Source: Diphasiastrum complanatum (taxonomy: Eukaryota; Streptophyta; Lycopodiopsida; Lycopodiales; Lycopodiaceae). Taken from it: DNA of 64,000 nt. Made by a program: the position numbers and the translations under genes. Positions 21,640-33,315 of this stretch are shown here, piece after piece (position 1 is the first letter of the stretch; every line of letters begins with the position of its first letter). The notes beneath the pieces are model-generated. The model did no database searches. It saw only the letters and a list, made by a program, of their open reading frames with translations, and was not told where the DNA came from. The stretch spans positions 73,664,919 to 73,728,918 of the forward strand of contig CM055096.1 of assembly GCA_029204225.1 (NCBI GenBank), in the 5' to 3' direction.

Positions 21640-23780
21640 AGCATGTTGTCGACTTTTAGAATATTCCATGCTGATCCCAAAAATCGGACAACATTCTCCC
21701 ACGACCAAACAGGTGCCAGTCCCATGGCATTGCCTTTGACTAGTCCTTGGGATGATAGCGTTTGGTAATGACGAGTTGTTGGCATTATCAAAGTTGGAGA
21801 GAGCATAGTTATACATAAAAAAATTAAAAAAAAATTGTCCCAAGAAAAGCGTAAAAAAAAAGTTTGCTTACGTAAATCCTGGTGCTTTATTGTTTGTTGG
21901 TTCGCAAGAATCTGGACTTGCCTGCTATTCAATACATATGAGTCTGGTGGCCATTCCAGATAATCTTCATCCTCGACAAATGGATAGTTGACGCTGTCCA
22001 AAATAGGATCCCAAGATAATACTTATTGGTCTATATCCTCATAGAACGTTGCAACCGTTGTTATTGGTATTGTCGAAGGTTCTCTTCACTCAATTGGTAT
22101 TGTGGATATGACGTGGTTGGTTGATTGCTTAGTAGGTTTGAGTATAAGATCTTGATATGTTAAGTGTTGGTTCTTGCTAGACTAGTGGCCTTTTTGGGCT
22201 TGGATTTCTTAGATTTGGGCTTCTTAGCATTGATGGAACCGGATTTAACATTGTAGTGGTCTGCTTCTTGTTGGAACACATTGGCCTTGGTTGTTAACTA
22301 CTCCTTGTTGAATTTTGCGATGGATTGTAATCAGCTACCTTGGTCTTTCCTTTGTCGTTGCTCTCCAAGGGAGCCTTTGTGATTGCACATTTGAACTATG
22401 AATTCGTTAGTTTGCAAGTTTCCAATCCAGTTGGTAACACAACATTAAGTGAGCGTTAAATCACTTGTTGGTGGTAGTGTCTTCATAAGATCAGTTGTCA
22501 CTGTTGTTTGATTGACTCTACCAGGTCTGTCATTTCTGTTCAATTCTTTTGACGGGTGCCTCAACACATTTGGTGACCTTTGCAGCACTCCTCGGTTTAG
22601 CACCCATTTAAAAGCCTGGTCATATTGTGATTTTACGTTTATAGCACTGGATGACTGGATTTGCCTTGGGGTGACTCACATGTATTGTTATGATGGATAT
22701 TGCCATTGTCAATTTTCATTGTAACCACAACAGACAATTTAGACAAGGATGTCGAATGCCACAACTTCAACATAATGCCAAGAAGGATGTTGGGTCACCA
22801 TGATGTGGGCATTCTGATTTGCGATGTCTTCCACCACATCCATAGCATCGAATCATTAGCAAAATACCATCTCCTCGGAGCTGAGATGCATAAAACGTGG
22901 TATGTGTGCTCCACTAGGTCCTTCCACAAATGGAAAAATTGGCATGGGGTTCTACTCTTCAGGATCTTGGCGATGCACATGGAGATTCCACCATCGGCTC
23001 CAATCTTACACTTATTGAGTTCAAAATAGGTTCAACCCTTGAAGATGAACTACTAAGGCTTGCCTCATGGTCCACTTGCTTGCTTATTGTCAAGGATGTG
23101 TCTTGGAACTTTTGATATTGCTCTGCTATTACTTGCTTTGCAATACGAGGCCTCTTCATTAGGCAATCAACAATGTATGATTCTCAAAATAATAGGAACA
23201 TTGCCCTCTTCGAAGCAATATTACATTACATGCAGTAGCATATGTCGTTGGCTTGTGTTCTAGATTTTGTTCTTGACATGATGACTCACAATTTTCATCA
23301 TCCCTTCCTTGCGAAACTAGATCTTCCCTTGCTGCTCTGTTACTTGTCATTAGTGTTGTCAATATCCCTTCCCTTTATTGATGATAATCCAGATATTTCA
23401 TCCAACTCAGATTCTGAGTCAGAATCCTTAAATTAAAACAATGTGAATTCAATCTTCATGGCATCATCAAGAACTTGCTTCAATGTTGCCTAAGAGGTGT
23501 GGGTCTTCATTCGATAGTGAATGTCGCTCCTCAAGCCTAGGATAAAGTTCTTGATGACCATTGATGTTGGGATTGGTGGATGATAGTCTTTCGCTATATG
23601 ATCAATTCTTTGAAGGTATTGTAGAACTATCTCCTTTTGTTGCATGCTAATGCTTGATAACTGAGTAGCTGGGGTCGACATATCTTCTGTGATGGATGGA
23701 TGAATGAACGGGTCTTAGGATAGCTCCTCAAGAGATGATTGTTGGACCTCAATGTTGTTGTAAAAGTGGGGATGACTGGC
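21640..23780 (-). mobile_element. Decayed retrotransposon gag-type relic, probably Ty3/gypsy
   Basis: On the minus strand, 23680-23440 reads like a retrotransposon gag core (EIVLQYLQRIDHIAKDYH, NFILGLRSDIHYRM, then LKQVLDDAMKIEF). An acidic Ser/Asp patch follows (about 23430-23350), then cysteine- and histidine-rich pieces resembling zinc knuckles (about 23215 and 22840, the latter CYGCGGRHRKSECP). The rest down to 21640 is broken frames with Lys/Ser-rich sequence. Family assignment is inferred from the gag pattern; no reverse transcriptase is seen. Confidence 0.5.
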
Positions 23781-23810
23781 AGCGGAAGCTCGAAGCTTTG
23801 AGCGTAGGCG

Positions 23811-24538
23811 TGTAGGAACGGAAACACAACAGTTAGCAGCATAAATATTCAAGAAGAATGGTTCATACATAATTGCGCAAATGAACAATACATTAGTGAG
23901 ACAAAAATTGCACTTTGATTAATATCAATAATGAGTACAATGGCTTGAAGTAATAACTTCAGCTTGCTGAGCGTGATAACGCTGGCTACAGAAGAACTCT
24001 GATTGTGTTAAGACAACACTTTGATTAGCTTATACATAGCTTGATTTGGCTAGTATGTATTTACAAGTGTCTTTAAAAATATCTTACGAGCATTGAATGC
24101 TATCAACTTACACCAGTCTTTGTATATGTACAAAATTGGTAACCGCCCTTGAGATATTTGGTTGTTCGGCTATTTTTAGGGTAGTTGGCAACATCGGTCC
24201 GCCACTATTGAAAAACCCAAAAAACCCGAAGGTGCCCTTAGACTGAAAGTATGTAAATCCCGAAGGTGCAAAAAATCCCGGAGGTGCCTCTAGTGCGAAG
24301 GCAGGGAAAAATGCAAAAAAAGACGATGGTGGGCCTGAAATGGATTCTAAGGCATTCTGGCCACTGTGTCGCATTTTTTGCGAAGGTGCGAAAAAGGCGA
24401 AGGTGCCTTAAAAACGGTTAAGGCACAAAAATCTCAAAGGTAAAAAATGCGAAGGTTCGAAACATGTAATCGGCCTTTGGTTTTCAGGATGCTCATTACT
24501 TGAACGATTTGTTAAGGCTGAGCATAAGAAATCTAACA
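23811..24538 (-). repeat. 3' LTR of copia element F
   Basis: In element orientation it begins TGTTAGATTTC just after the purine tract AAGAGGGAG (revcomp of 24539-24548) and ends ...CCTACA at 23811. It has TG...CA borders and is 728 bp long. A truncated copy lies at 16567. The element sits next to the gag relic to its left. Confidence 0.7.
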
Positions 24539-24540
24539 CT

Positions 24541-25200
24541 CCCTCTTAATGTGGATTCTAAAAAACCTTGATCTTCAGATTTAACATATCGTTAAATCTA
24601 AGATGTTGCTCCTTTGATAAAGCTTTTGTGAAGTAATATTGCCATGTAGTTTGTTCTGTAGAAAACCAATGCTACTTCCTTGCTATGCACTTTCTCTCTA
24701 AGGTATTGATACTTGATTTCGATATGTTTGCTTCGAGAGTGAAATCTCGGATTGAGAGATAACGCTATTGTGCTTTGATTGTCACAATAGATTGTTGTAG
24801 GAAGTGTTTGTGCAAGGTTGATGTCTACAAGCAGTTGCCTTAGCCAGATCGCCTCTTTGGTTGCATTTGTGGCAGCTATGTATTCGGATTCTGTTGATAA
24901 TAATGCAACTGAGGTCTGCTTCCGGCTATTCCATGAAGTTGATTTTCTGGTATCGACATCTCCTGCCCAATCCGCATATGTGTAGGCTTCAAGTATGTTG
25001 GTAGTTTGGCTGCCTCCGTAGTAGATGTTGAGAGTTTTCGTTGCTTGGATGTACTTCATGACCTTTGTTAGCGCTTTCCAGTGAGTTAAGCCTGGATTTA
25101 ATAGAAACTGGCTAAGTGTAGTGATCGAGGTCTGGTCGTGTGCATATCATTGCGTACATCAGTGACCAAATATTGAATATTCTTTACATTGTAAGGAATT
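24541..25200 (-). pseudogene. Ty1/copia element F: RT end and RNase H
   Basis: Reading from 25200 down, the end of reverse transcriptase is damaged (MYAMICTRPDLDH-like). LTHWKALTKVMKYIQATKTL leads into an RNase H domain with YADWAGD, LSTESEYIAA and YCDNQSTIAL, the usual D-E-D pattern, then HIEIKYQYLREKV. The 153-residue open part (25059-24598) has no stop. Upstream gag, protease and integrase are missing, so the element is 5'-truncated near 25200. Confidence 0.85.
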
Positions 25201-28140
25201 TTTTCTTTCATTCCATGCTAAGCATGGCTCTTTGTGTTTTCAAAGCATACAAGACAAAAAAATAACATTTTTTTTGGACAACTCAAACGACAGTTTGAAA
25301 GCAAAAGCAGAGAAAGGAGATAAATAAATGATTGCAAAAGGTAAGAAAGTGGCTGCCCAAAGATAATCCTAAAAAAACATTTATTCCAAAGAATGTTGAT
25401 GATCCACTAACTTTCTTCTCTATTGACGAAGAGAAAGACCATTCACCCTTATGGATTCTCTAAATGATGAATCTCTGTTAAATACATTGAGATTCAGGCA
25501 TTCATACAAGGTTTGGCAAAATGCACCTCTTTTCTTATTTGGAGAGTCATCATTTTCCACTCAAGCTGGCAATCTGCAAGGATCTGTACTTAAACTTAGA
25601 TCGTTGCCTTGAGCTCTATCACGCTCAATTTTCATATTGCTAGGACAAAGTCAATTCAGTTCAAATTATGTACTTCTATTTTTCAAGATATAAAGAAATT
25701 CAACATTTCAATCAAATACAACAAATTTAGAATCGTCAATTTTGCTTTGTAACTTAGTCTATGACTGGTTTGGTTCCTTTATTTTCTTAACTATAGGTAA
25801 TTGCAGAGGCGAGATCAAGGTAGATTAGTGCCAATTTACTATCATGCAATATTCCTATCATTGTGAAGACTCCTTTCAACACAATTTTTGACAAAAGCCA
25901 CTAAACACCTTTTTCGGTTTAATTCGAGGCACATCCAATTTGTGTCAATTTATGGCCATCACCTTGTACATCGGTATTTTTGCTTGATAGACACATTTTC
26001 TTACTTAATCGAGGTGTTTGAATCTTTTTCTTTTGGCTAGAACTATAACTTCTATGGCTCCCAAGACTCATGACTTCGAGATTTCTCTTGGCAATGTAAT
26101 TTATGAAAAAAAACCATAGTGAAATTATACATTAGATATAGAATTGAGTACGTGGATATTGTGGTATGACCGAAATCTTTTAATAAAACTAAAAAGCTTG
26201 GCAGCAAAGATTTTAATCCCAATTGAAAATTGATATAGCCACTTTTCTAGCCCCCTCGACAGTGGCTATATGGACTCATGGTTGTGCATTATATCCAATA
26301 AATTCCTATATAATTCACATCAAAAAACCATCTTAAAACCACTTTTTAGCTTAATTTTGTGTGCTAAAAAATTGGCTAACAAGTCGTCCTATTGCATAGC
26401 ACTAGGATGATTTTTTATGATCTTTTGCTTCTTTTTAAGTGTTCCAAAGTTTATTGCAAAATTTGAGCTTCAAAGCACATGCACTAAGCCATTCCATTTC
26501 TGAAATCATCATTTTTTTCCTTATGCAAATGGGCTAATAACACCAAGAAGCATATTTTGTTATACATGAAAGCCATTACTTAAGATCTTTTGTTTTCAAC
26601 ACTTCTCTCATTGGAGGATAATTCCACCTCACATGATTTGATTAGCTTAAAGAGACAATTTCCTTCTTACAACATTGTGATAGAGTTCGATGACGTGGTC
26701 TCCCTCAAACTATTTCTTTAATCCCTTAGCTTACGAGCAACACTTCAATTGATTCTCTGTCAAGAACAAAGACACATCTCCAAGTAGCAATAACTTAGCC
26801 TCGTGTAGACTAGTCGTAGTCCTAGCATATTAACAATCTAAAAATGAGGTTGTTGTGTGCATAGCTACTCTCAATATCCAAAAAGACTGGACTTATTGCA
26901 GCAAAACTAGTGATCATAATAATCAAATAGAAACTATCTGGTGAACACTACCTAACATAGGTGCTATTATTACACAACTTTCTAGCTATGACATGTGAAA
27001 GAAAACAAAGAAGAATTGCTCTGTACTATCAAAAGCACATGGTGATACACGGAGAGTTGCGGGCCTTACCACTACACTTGATTCATGTGGTTCATGGAAA
27101 GCATAAACTCGTTAAGCTATCACTTATGACTTAATGCTACCACTTAATGACATACATAGCTATCTATTCATATACAATGAATGATGCATGCTTCTCACAT
27201 TACGAAGATGGTGAGATAGATTGCCTCAATGATGCGTGTAGGTCGCATCAGAATGGATTTAACACTAATGTTAAGAAAGACTACAATGCGTAGAATTATC
27301 TGCCAATTCAGTTCTAATTATGAAATGATGCAAAGAAGTGAAGCACACATGCCACAGTAGTGTGGTTCTAACTTTATTTGGAGTCTTGGACATAATTCAT
27401 TATTACCTTTCAGTTACTGTATAAATTCATGCACGTGTTACCTTCTGATTTTTTGGGCCTAGAGATGATACTTAACAGTACCCAATATTTTTAACCAAGA
27501 TGGATAATATATGCTAAATCCACTTGATCAAAATATTTAAAAATGATCATTTAAAACATTATTGAATTTCCCTAGAGTTCGTTAGAAAGCATAAATCTTT
27601 TAAGAGCCAGTGAAAATAGTTCTAGAGGTATCTGCAGTCATTGAAGAAGCAAGGTTTTTCATAGTTAGTTTATTAGAGTAATTCATATATAGAAGTGCTA
27701 ATAATCACATTATGCCAGTGGGATAAATTGATGGCAACGACCCAAATATATGCTGTTGTCAAAGGTCATTAGTTGTTCACAATTTTTAAAACTAGCTGTT
27801 CACAACTGCATACGTTGCTGTAAAACTCCAAATAGTCACCATTTTTTCAAGGCTTGATACAAATTCATGACTGAAGTTTCATTTCAAATTTCAAAGTCAC
27901 AGAATTCTCATGTAGAAGTAGTAGATTGCTGTTTGGAATGAGAATGTCACATACTTACAGTGCTGTACAAAATAAAGAATATCAAATCAGTAGCAGTACC
28001 TTCAATTTCTATATTCAGAAAAAACTAGACTTTATTTCATATAAAGCATGTGAATTTTATGGTACTCTTCAAGCCAATCGATGCCAGCAACACTTTTGAC
28101 GGTATCAAGATAAAACATGAAATTCAAGATCAATAGCGGG
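25201..28140. other. Intergenic stretch without recognised gene
   Basis: Nothing can be assigned over about 2.9 kb. A short hairpin occurs at 26234-26270 (TATAGCCACT and its inverse). The rightmost ~100 bases are probably the 3' untranslated region of the PET100-like gene. Confidence 0.5.
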
Positions 28141-28246
28141 AAAGCTACCAGCTTCTCTTAGTTGCTAGAACAGTCAATTTGCCGAAAGGGACTTCAGCTC
28201 GAAGCTCTTTCTATTTGCAGCCTTCTACAGAAGGATCAAGACTCAG

Positions 28247-31200
28247 CTATGCTGATTTGTTCTTCTTTGCCATCTCCCATATTTCTTCTGGCGAGGGGGG
28301 ACGTGGCCCTTCTGGTGGATAAACAACATACGATCTCTGTGGCATGATGATAAACCATGACTGATGTGAGAATATGCTGAGACCAAAAGGATAAATGAAA
28401 CAATAACATACACAAGAAGAGCGGACGTTTCTCCACACTCGTAAGACCAAATTTTGACTGTCTCAAAGCAAGAAACTAATTATACAGATTACAAACACTC
28501 CTCAGAAATAAGGAAACTCTGCAAATTACAGTTAACCCAATTGATTTGTCTTCAAAGACAGAACCTTAAAGTGATCCCTTTGAAACCAACCTTTAGAACA
28601 TTTTGTTCTACCACTGTACATAAATCTTATATACCCTTGGTTCACCACTTGCTATCTGAAAGGAGCCAATATCCCTAAAGAAACGAAATAAAAGCTATTT
28701 ACCAAATTCATAATTTACTCAAAAATCTTCAAGAAAGTTAATGGTGCAACATGAAATTGAAATTCCATGACTAAGGGATGCATCCAAAAATTATGAATGA
28801 TAGGATAGTGAGCAATCAATTAATTCCCAATCTCCAACTAAGACATAAAAAACAATCAACAATGAGTTGGTTGCCTCCCTATAAGGAACATTGTGTCTGA
28901 GTCCTCGCTCAATCGCACACAATTATGAAACTGCTAATGTCTATTCGCGCAAAGTTCTGGTGCGCAAAGAGCAGGAACTAGATTTTCCATTTTGAGAATT
29001 TTCAGTTTATTCAAATTTCAAATCAATTTCAAAGGTAATCGATTTCACGACGTTTTTATTGCAGTTCATTGTAGCTATGCTTTCAAGGACAGGTAAATTG
29101 GCTTGCTTTTCTGAGATTTGAGGTTTGTTGAAATAGGCTTAGCTTCGACATGCAAATAGCATAGGAACCAAGTTGTTGAATGATAACATACCATTATAGA
29201 GACCTCTGCTTCTGATAGTGCTAAAGCTACATTCTTTGATTCTTCTTATAAATGATTACATTGGTACTTTGACGATTGTCGTTGCACACACTCATCCACA
29301 ATATCATCATAGCTTTTGGGAGTGGTCCCAGCTCAATAACGGAAAAGAAAAGCTTCTGCATATTGGAGTAGCTACCTACAATCCCAGGATGATAATAGAT
29401 TGCTGGGAGCAGGAGATAGACGTTTCTTTAACTTGAGATTTTTCTTAGAAATCTAGAATGTAAGCATCATTTCCTTCACGTTTCTAAACTTATGGGAGAG
29501 GTTCACCTTTAGTTTTTGAAGAATTAATTTCTAGAGCAGATAGCAATGGCCAATAGATGGACAAGACCACTAGTGTCAAAGGATCTAAATCAAACCAATA
29601 ATACAGAATTCAATAAACAATCTTAGCCAAGCAGCATTATTTATGTCTCATCATTACCCAAGCATAATTTGCTAACTGGGTTTCGAAAAAATCCGGATTC
29701 TTTTGGGTAGACCCAGTGTTGACTAAGAAGCAAAGGACAATCAGCAAGAAGAAAAAAAATATAATAAGAATGATAATAATTCAAATAACATAAAATAAAA
29801 ATAAGGACTATAATATATAGACAAGAGTTACTGAGACACAAACAAAATATAAAATACTATAAACAGCAGGCTCCTTAGCTCCCCACTTTTTCGAATTCTA
29901 TTATTAATCGTTTTAAACATACCAAACGCTGAAATATCAAAAATAAAACCACAAGAGTCTAAAATAGTCGAAACTTTTCTAATGATCTTCTTAAATAAGT
30001 AACCCTTATGGAGTAACAAAATGATTAGATTGCTTGACTGGTTCACAAAAGCATCTCTACTAGTACATCTATTATGCATACCTGCAGCCTTTTATCAAAA
30101 ATATCAACCAATAAACCTGACCTAGCCCGGCTTATAGAAAGGTCTAAAAAATTGCACTTATCATCACCAGTTGTACAATATGAATCTTTAGGATAGATTC
30201 CTCCACCAAAAATGTTAGGGTCTTTATATAGAAAACTACCAAAATCAAGAAGATTAGGAACAAATATGTCATCAATATATCTTCTAACATGGGTTGATTT
30301 GTGCAATAAGATGGGACAACTACCACAAGAAACTAATCTTTGTATAAATTCAAATTCATAAGAGAAAAGATAAAAATTAGCTAGATGAACAACACAATTA
30401 GTACCCATGGGAATGCCTATCTTTTTTTGAAAAAGCAAATCGCCTAGAGAAATATGCAAGTTATCCAAGTGCAGCCAAGAACAAACATCTTCAACATCAA
30501 CAATTTTAGTAAATCTTTTCTTCTTTGAATCGACATCTTGGATCTTTTAGGAACTTTATGAAATTTCCACGCAGCACACAAAGGGTAACAAGTAAGGTTA
30601 TAAGAATGACAAAAATCTTGATGATATTTAACTACACTCATAGTTGAAAGAGAAGAAGCGTTGTGAGTTAAATATATGGTGCACAAAACACTACATAGGA
30701 GAAACAACAGTCGAGTCAAAATAAAACTCAATAAAACAACATACAATTGTGAAAGCCAAACCTAGTACGCAGAAGCATCTGCTAATGTCTCAATACCAAT
30801 GTAGACGAAAGGACCATAACTTCCATATAACGTGGAGGTAGATCCCTCAACAAAACAACAAGAAGATACGTAGCTATTAAACAAAACATGTTGCAACACT
30901 AATGGAATGAACCAACACTAAAAGTGGCAAAGGACAAGTAAAAGTTTGTAAACCAGTTCAATATTTCAGTGGAACAAAAATACCATAGAAAAATATCATG
31001 TACCAAATTGCTCAAGCATGGAATAAGAATGTGGCTGCCAAATACCAATAACAAGGTACTGCCAATGTGTGCCATAGAAGTCTATTGTCATATATGAAGG
31101 GAAGAATGCTACTACTAGCTACCAACAAATAGTTGCCAACGGCCATCACATACCAATAGCACTATGTTGCACATAAGTGAATACAATGCCATACAAAATG

Positions 31201-31925
31201 AAATCACCACACTTCCATTGGACTTTGATGGACAAAGAGAACCATAGGAAAGCATACCAACAATGGGAGTACCGGGTAGTAATGTATGCCAAGCAAGTCG
31301 TATCAAGCATTAATACCAACTAGCGATAGAAGAAATGGATTGGATGTGCACGAACACATTCCAATGCATATTGATAGGCATTGACTCTAGCAATGCATAA
31401 GACAGAATAGCAGGAATGATCGTCTCTAAAGCCCCATCAACGGAATCACGATAATCATGTATAGCAATACCACTTTGAATGGAAGTGTTATAGCAAGGGA
31501 GAACTTGTTGCAGAATTGTTGGAACCTTCTCATGTATATTGTCCACTAGAGCAAATCATTACCTCTGCTTTTATGTTGTAGAGATCAAAAGGGAAGTTGA
31601 CTAGACCAATAACATCATCATGCATGAACCAATGCTACGACATCTTTACTAACTTTGTTATGCTCACAAGTAGATTGATTGCTGGTCAACCTTTATAAGA
31701 TCAGCCCCTACTATGGATGATAGATTTGTATGGACTAGAAACATCAAATGTGTTGCTATTCTAGACACAGTAGGCGGAGTGAGAGAGCAAACATACATTC
31801 TTGATGACTTTTTCTAGATTTCCCGAATTGTTGGCAAAGACCACCATCATAAAGATCGGAATTGAAACATAGCACCCAAACTTGAAAACCTCAAGCAAAC
31901 CCTTCCGAGTCCCCACGGCCGACAT
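28247..31925 (-). CDS. PET100-like mitochondrial protein (two exons)
   Basis: PET100 family proteins are small inner-membrane factors for cytochrome c oxidase assembly. Exon 1 is 31925-31797 and exon 2 is 28336-28247. The intron (31796-28337, 3460 bp) starts GTATGT, ends CACAG and is phase 0. The product is 72 residues, matching the ~70-residue family. Residues 9-16 (GLLEVFKF) precede one membrane segment (about 17-31, GCYVSIPIFMMVVFA). Exon 2 opens with SYVVYPPEGPRPPSPEE, the Y/W-P-P-E signature region, and ends in a Lys-rich tail. The ATG is in good context and nothing longer is open upstream. Function is inferred from this pattern; another small mitochondrial membrane protein is possible. 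The intron hosts the Penelope-like relic. Confidence 0.72.
29830..30580 (-). mobile_element. Penelope-like element reverse transcriptase relic
   Basis: On the minus strand, 30560-30043 is open for about 170 codons. It contains FTKIVDVEDVCSWLHLDN, IGIPMGTNC, LANFYLFSYEFEFIQ, RRYIDDIF and CNFLDLSISR...GLLVDIFDKR. Frameshifted sequence to 29830 continues the family's downstream helix (SRDAFVNQSSNLIILLLHKGY). IGIPMGTNC followed by LANxxLFSYE, and then YIDD, is typical of Penelope-like reverse transcriptases, not copia, gypsy, LINE or group II enzymes. The first catalytic Asp region and any GIY-YIG endonuclease are not found, so it is a fragment. It lies in the intron of the PET100-like gene in the same orientation. 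In land plants such elements are known mainly from conifers. Confidence 0.85.
30800..31780. other. Rest of the PET100-like intron, nothing recognised
   Basis: Between the Penelope-like relic and exon 1 there are only short open frames. I looked for the missing N-terminal RT part and for a GIY-YIG endonuclease and did not recognise either. Confidence 0.45.
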
Positions 31926-32116
31926 CCTTTTCCTCGCAATTTACTCACTCACTCCAACTCCGCCTCAACAGCGCCTTCACGCTTTCAAAGGATATGGAGC
32001 CAAATGCAGCGAGCACGACCCGATTTCAGGGCAAAAATCAGATCCTAGATAGCTCTACTCTTAAGATCTTTGCTCACCTAATGGATACTTTGTGCCTCTC
32101 CTATTTCAACATTTGC

Positions 32117-32122
32117 CACGTG
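32117..32122. promoter_or_regulatory. G-box upstream of the PET100-like gene
   Basis: CACGTG within TGCCACGTGCC lies about 192 bp upstream of the minus-strand start codon. It resembles the G-box palindrome before SBDS. Function is inferred from motif and position. Confidence 0.4.
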
Positions 32123-32320
32123 CCAGTTTCACACACCTAAAATTGTCATTGCCATCATTTTTAGTCCTTTTTTGGGACCTATATTATGTTAGGTAATAAG
32201 GTGCTCTGATGGATGGAGCTAATTGGGAGGGGGGGAGAAGGTCATTCCACCCAAGAAGGGCATCCGCCCAAGGGTAGTAGCCTGAGGGCAAAGCGGAATG
32301 CCTCGAGGAGGCAACCTTCC

Positions 32321-32565
32321 CTACCGTAATTTTAGTTTTTACTTTTTTTTTTTAATGATTGTTTTGTCATAAATTTCTTCTACGCCCACCTTTCGCGCAG
32401 AAGGTACATGTAAAAAAAAAGTACATTTTTTTTGACATGCACCTTCCGGCATCCGGAAGGTGCATGTCACAAAAATTAAAAAAAAAAAAAAGACAAGCGC
32501 ACAGATTTCGTTCTATGAGACGCCTCCCTTTTGTCATTAAAAAAGTAAAAATGAGATTACGGGAG
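32321..32565. mobile_element. MITE-like inverted-repeat element, copy 2
   Basis: The left end 'ctaccgtaattttagttttt' (32321-32340) is the imperfect inverse of the right end (32545-32565). The core is GCACCTTCCGG, cat, CCGGAAGGTGC (32439-32463). It also shares 'cgttctatgagacg'-like and A/T-run segments with copy 1 at 1011-1172. It lies about 400 bp upstream of the PET100-like start codon. Confidence 0.65.
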
Positions 32566-32963
32566 AAAGAACATCTCTCCTCCCTTAGAAAGGGTGGGGC
32601 GTGTGCTAACATAGGCACTACATGTGCATCTGCAGTGCACTCTCTAATGAGAGCCGATAATAATCTACAGGCTTTTTAGCTTTGTATTTATAGAGACACG
32701 TACATGGCATAATGGTACACCTGAAATTATTATTAAAAAATAGATGCATTTTTAAATATTCTACATATTCGTAAGATGTTCATTATTATTTTTAAAAAGT
32801 CAATAGATGCATAAATATTTGACTTTCTAAAAAGTAGAAAGTTAAGGGGCAAAAAACCTGTCACTTATTACACCATCAACTGCCCCCCCAAAATCCCTTC
32901 CCCTATAGATAATATAGGGCCCAAATTTTGTTACTCATTTCTTTGTCCGTGGATGCGTTCAAT

Positions 32964-33303
32964 TGTTAGAATAAGTAAGCCCGAGTTTCTCTCACACTTC
33001 ATGACTTTCCATGTTCAGTAGTGATTTCGAGTTTTTTACTGTCTTTGTGATAGTATGCATGTGTGTCAGTTTGACGGTACACGTAGTGTAAGTTGGGACA
33101 CGCGTCCCGTAACGGGGACCGAACTGTCATGCAGCGGTACCCCACAAAAATTAGACTTTGTATATATATCTTTCAGTCTCTTTTGTAAATACAGTTCAGA
33201 AGTGTTCTCTTGGTTTTGTGTGTGATCTCTCTTTATTGTTTATCTGATTGATGTCAGATTGCTTGCAAATTAGCTAACTATATTGCCAGTAAGATCCTTG
33301 ACA
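32964..33303 (+). repeat. 5' LTR of copia element D
   Basis: It starts TGTTAGAATAAG and ends ...TTGACA directly before a primer-binding site. It is 340 bp with TG...CA borders. TATATATA at about 33161-33168 could be its promoter. No matching 3' LTR is found in the window. Confidence 0.75.
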
Positions 33304-33315
33304 TGGTATCAGAGC
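33304..33315 (+). other. Primer-binding site of copia element D
   Basis: TGGTATCAGAGC directly abuts the LTR. It is complementary to the 3' part of plant initiator methionine tRNA, the usual copia primer. Confidence 0.85.

Noticed and set aside
23159-23362. Minus-strand 67-codon frame as a separate gene
   Set aside because: It is a piece of the gag-type relic in a shifted frame with decayed cysteine motifs.
33304-33315. tRNA-like sequence TGGTATCAGAGC
   Set aside because: It is the retrotransposon primer-binding site complementary to initiator tRNA; no cloverleaf surrounds it.
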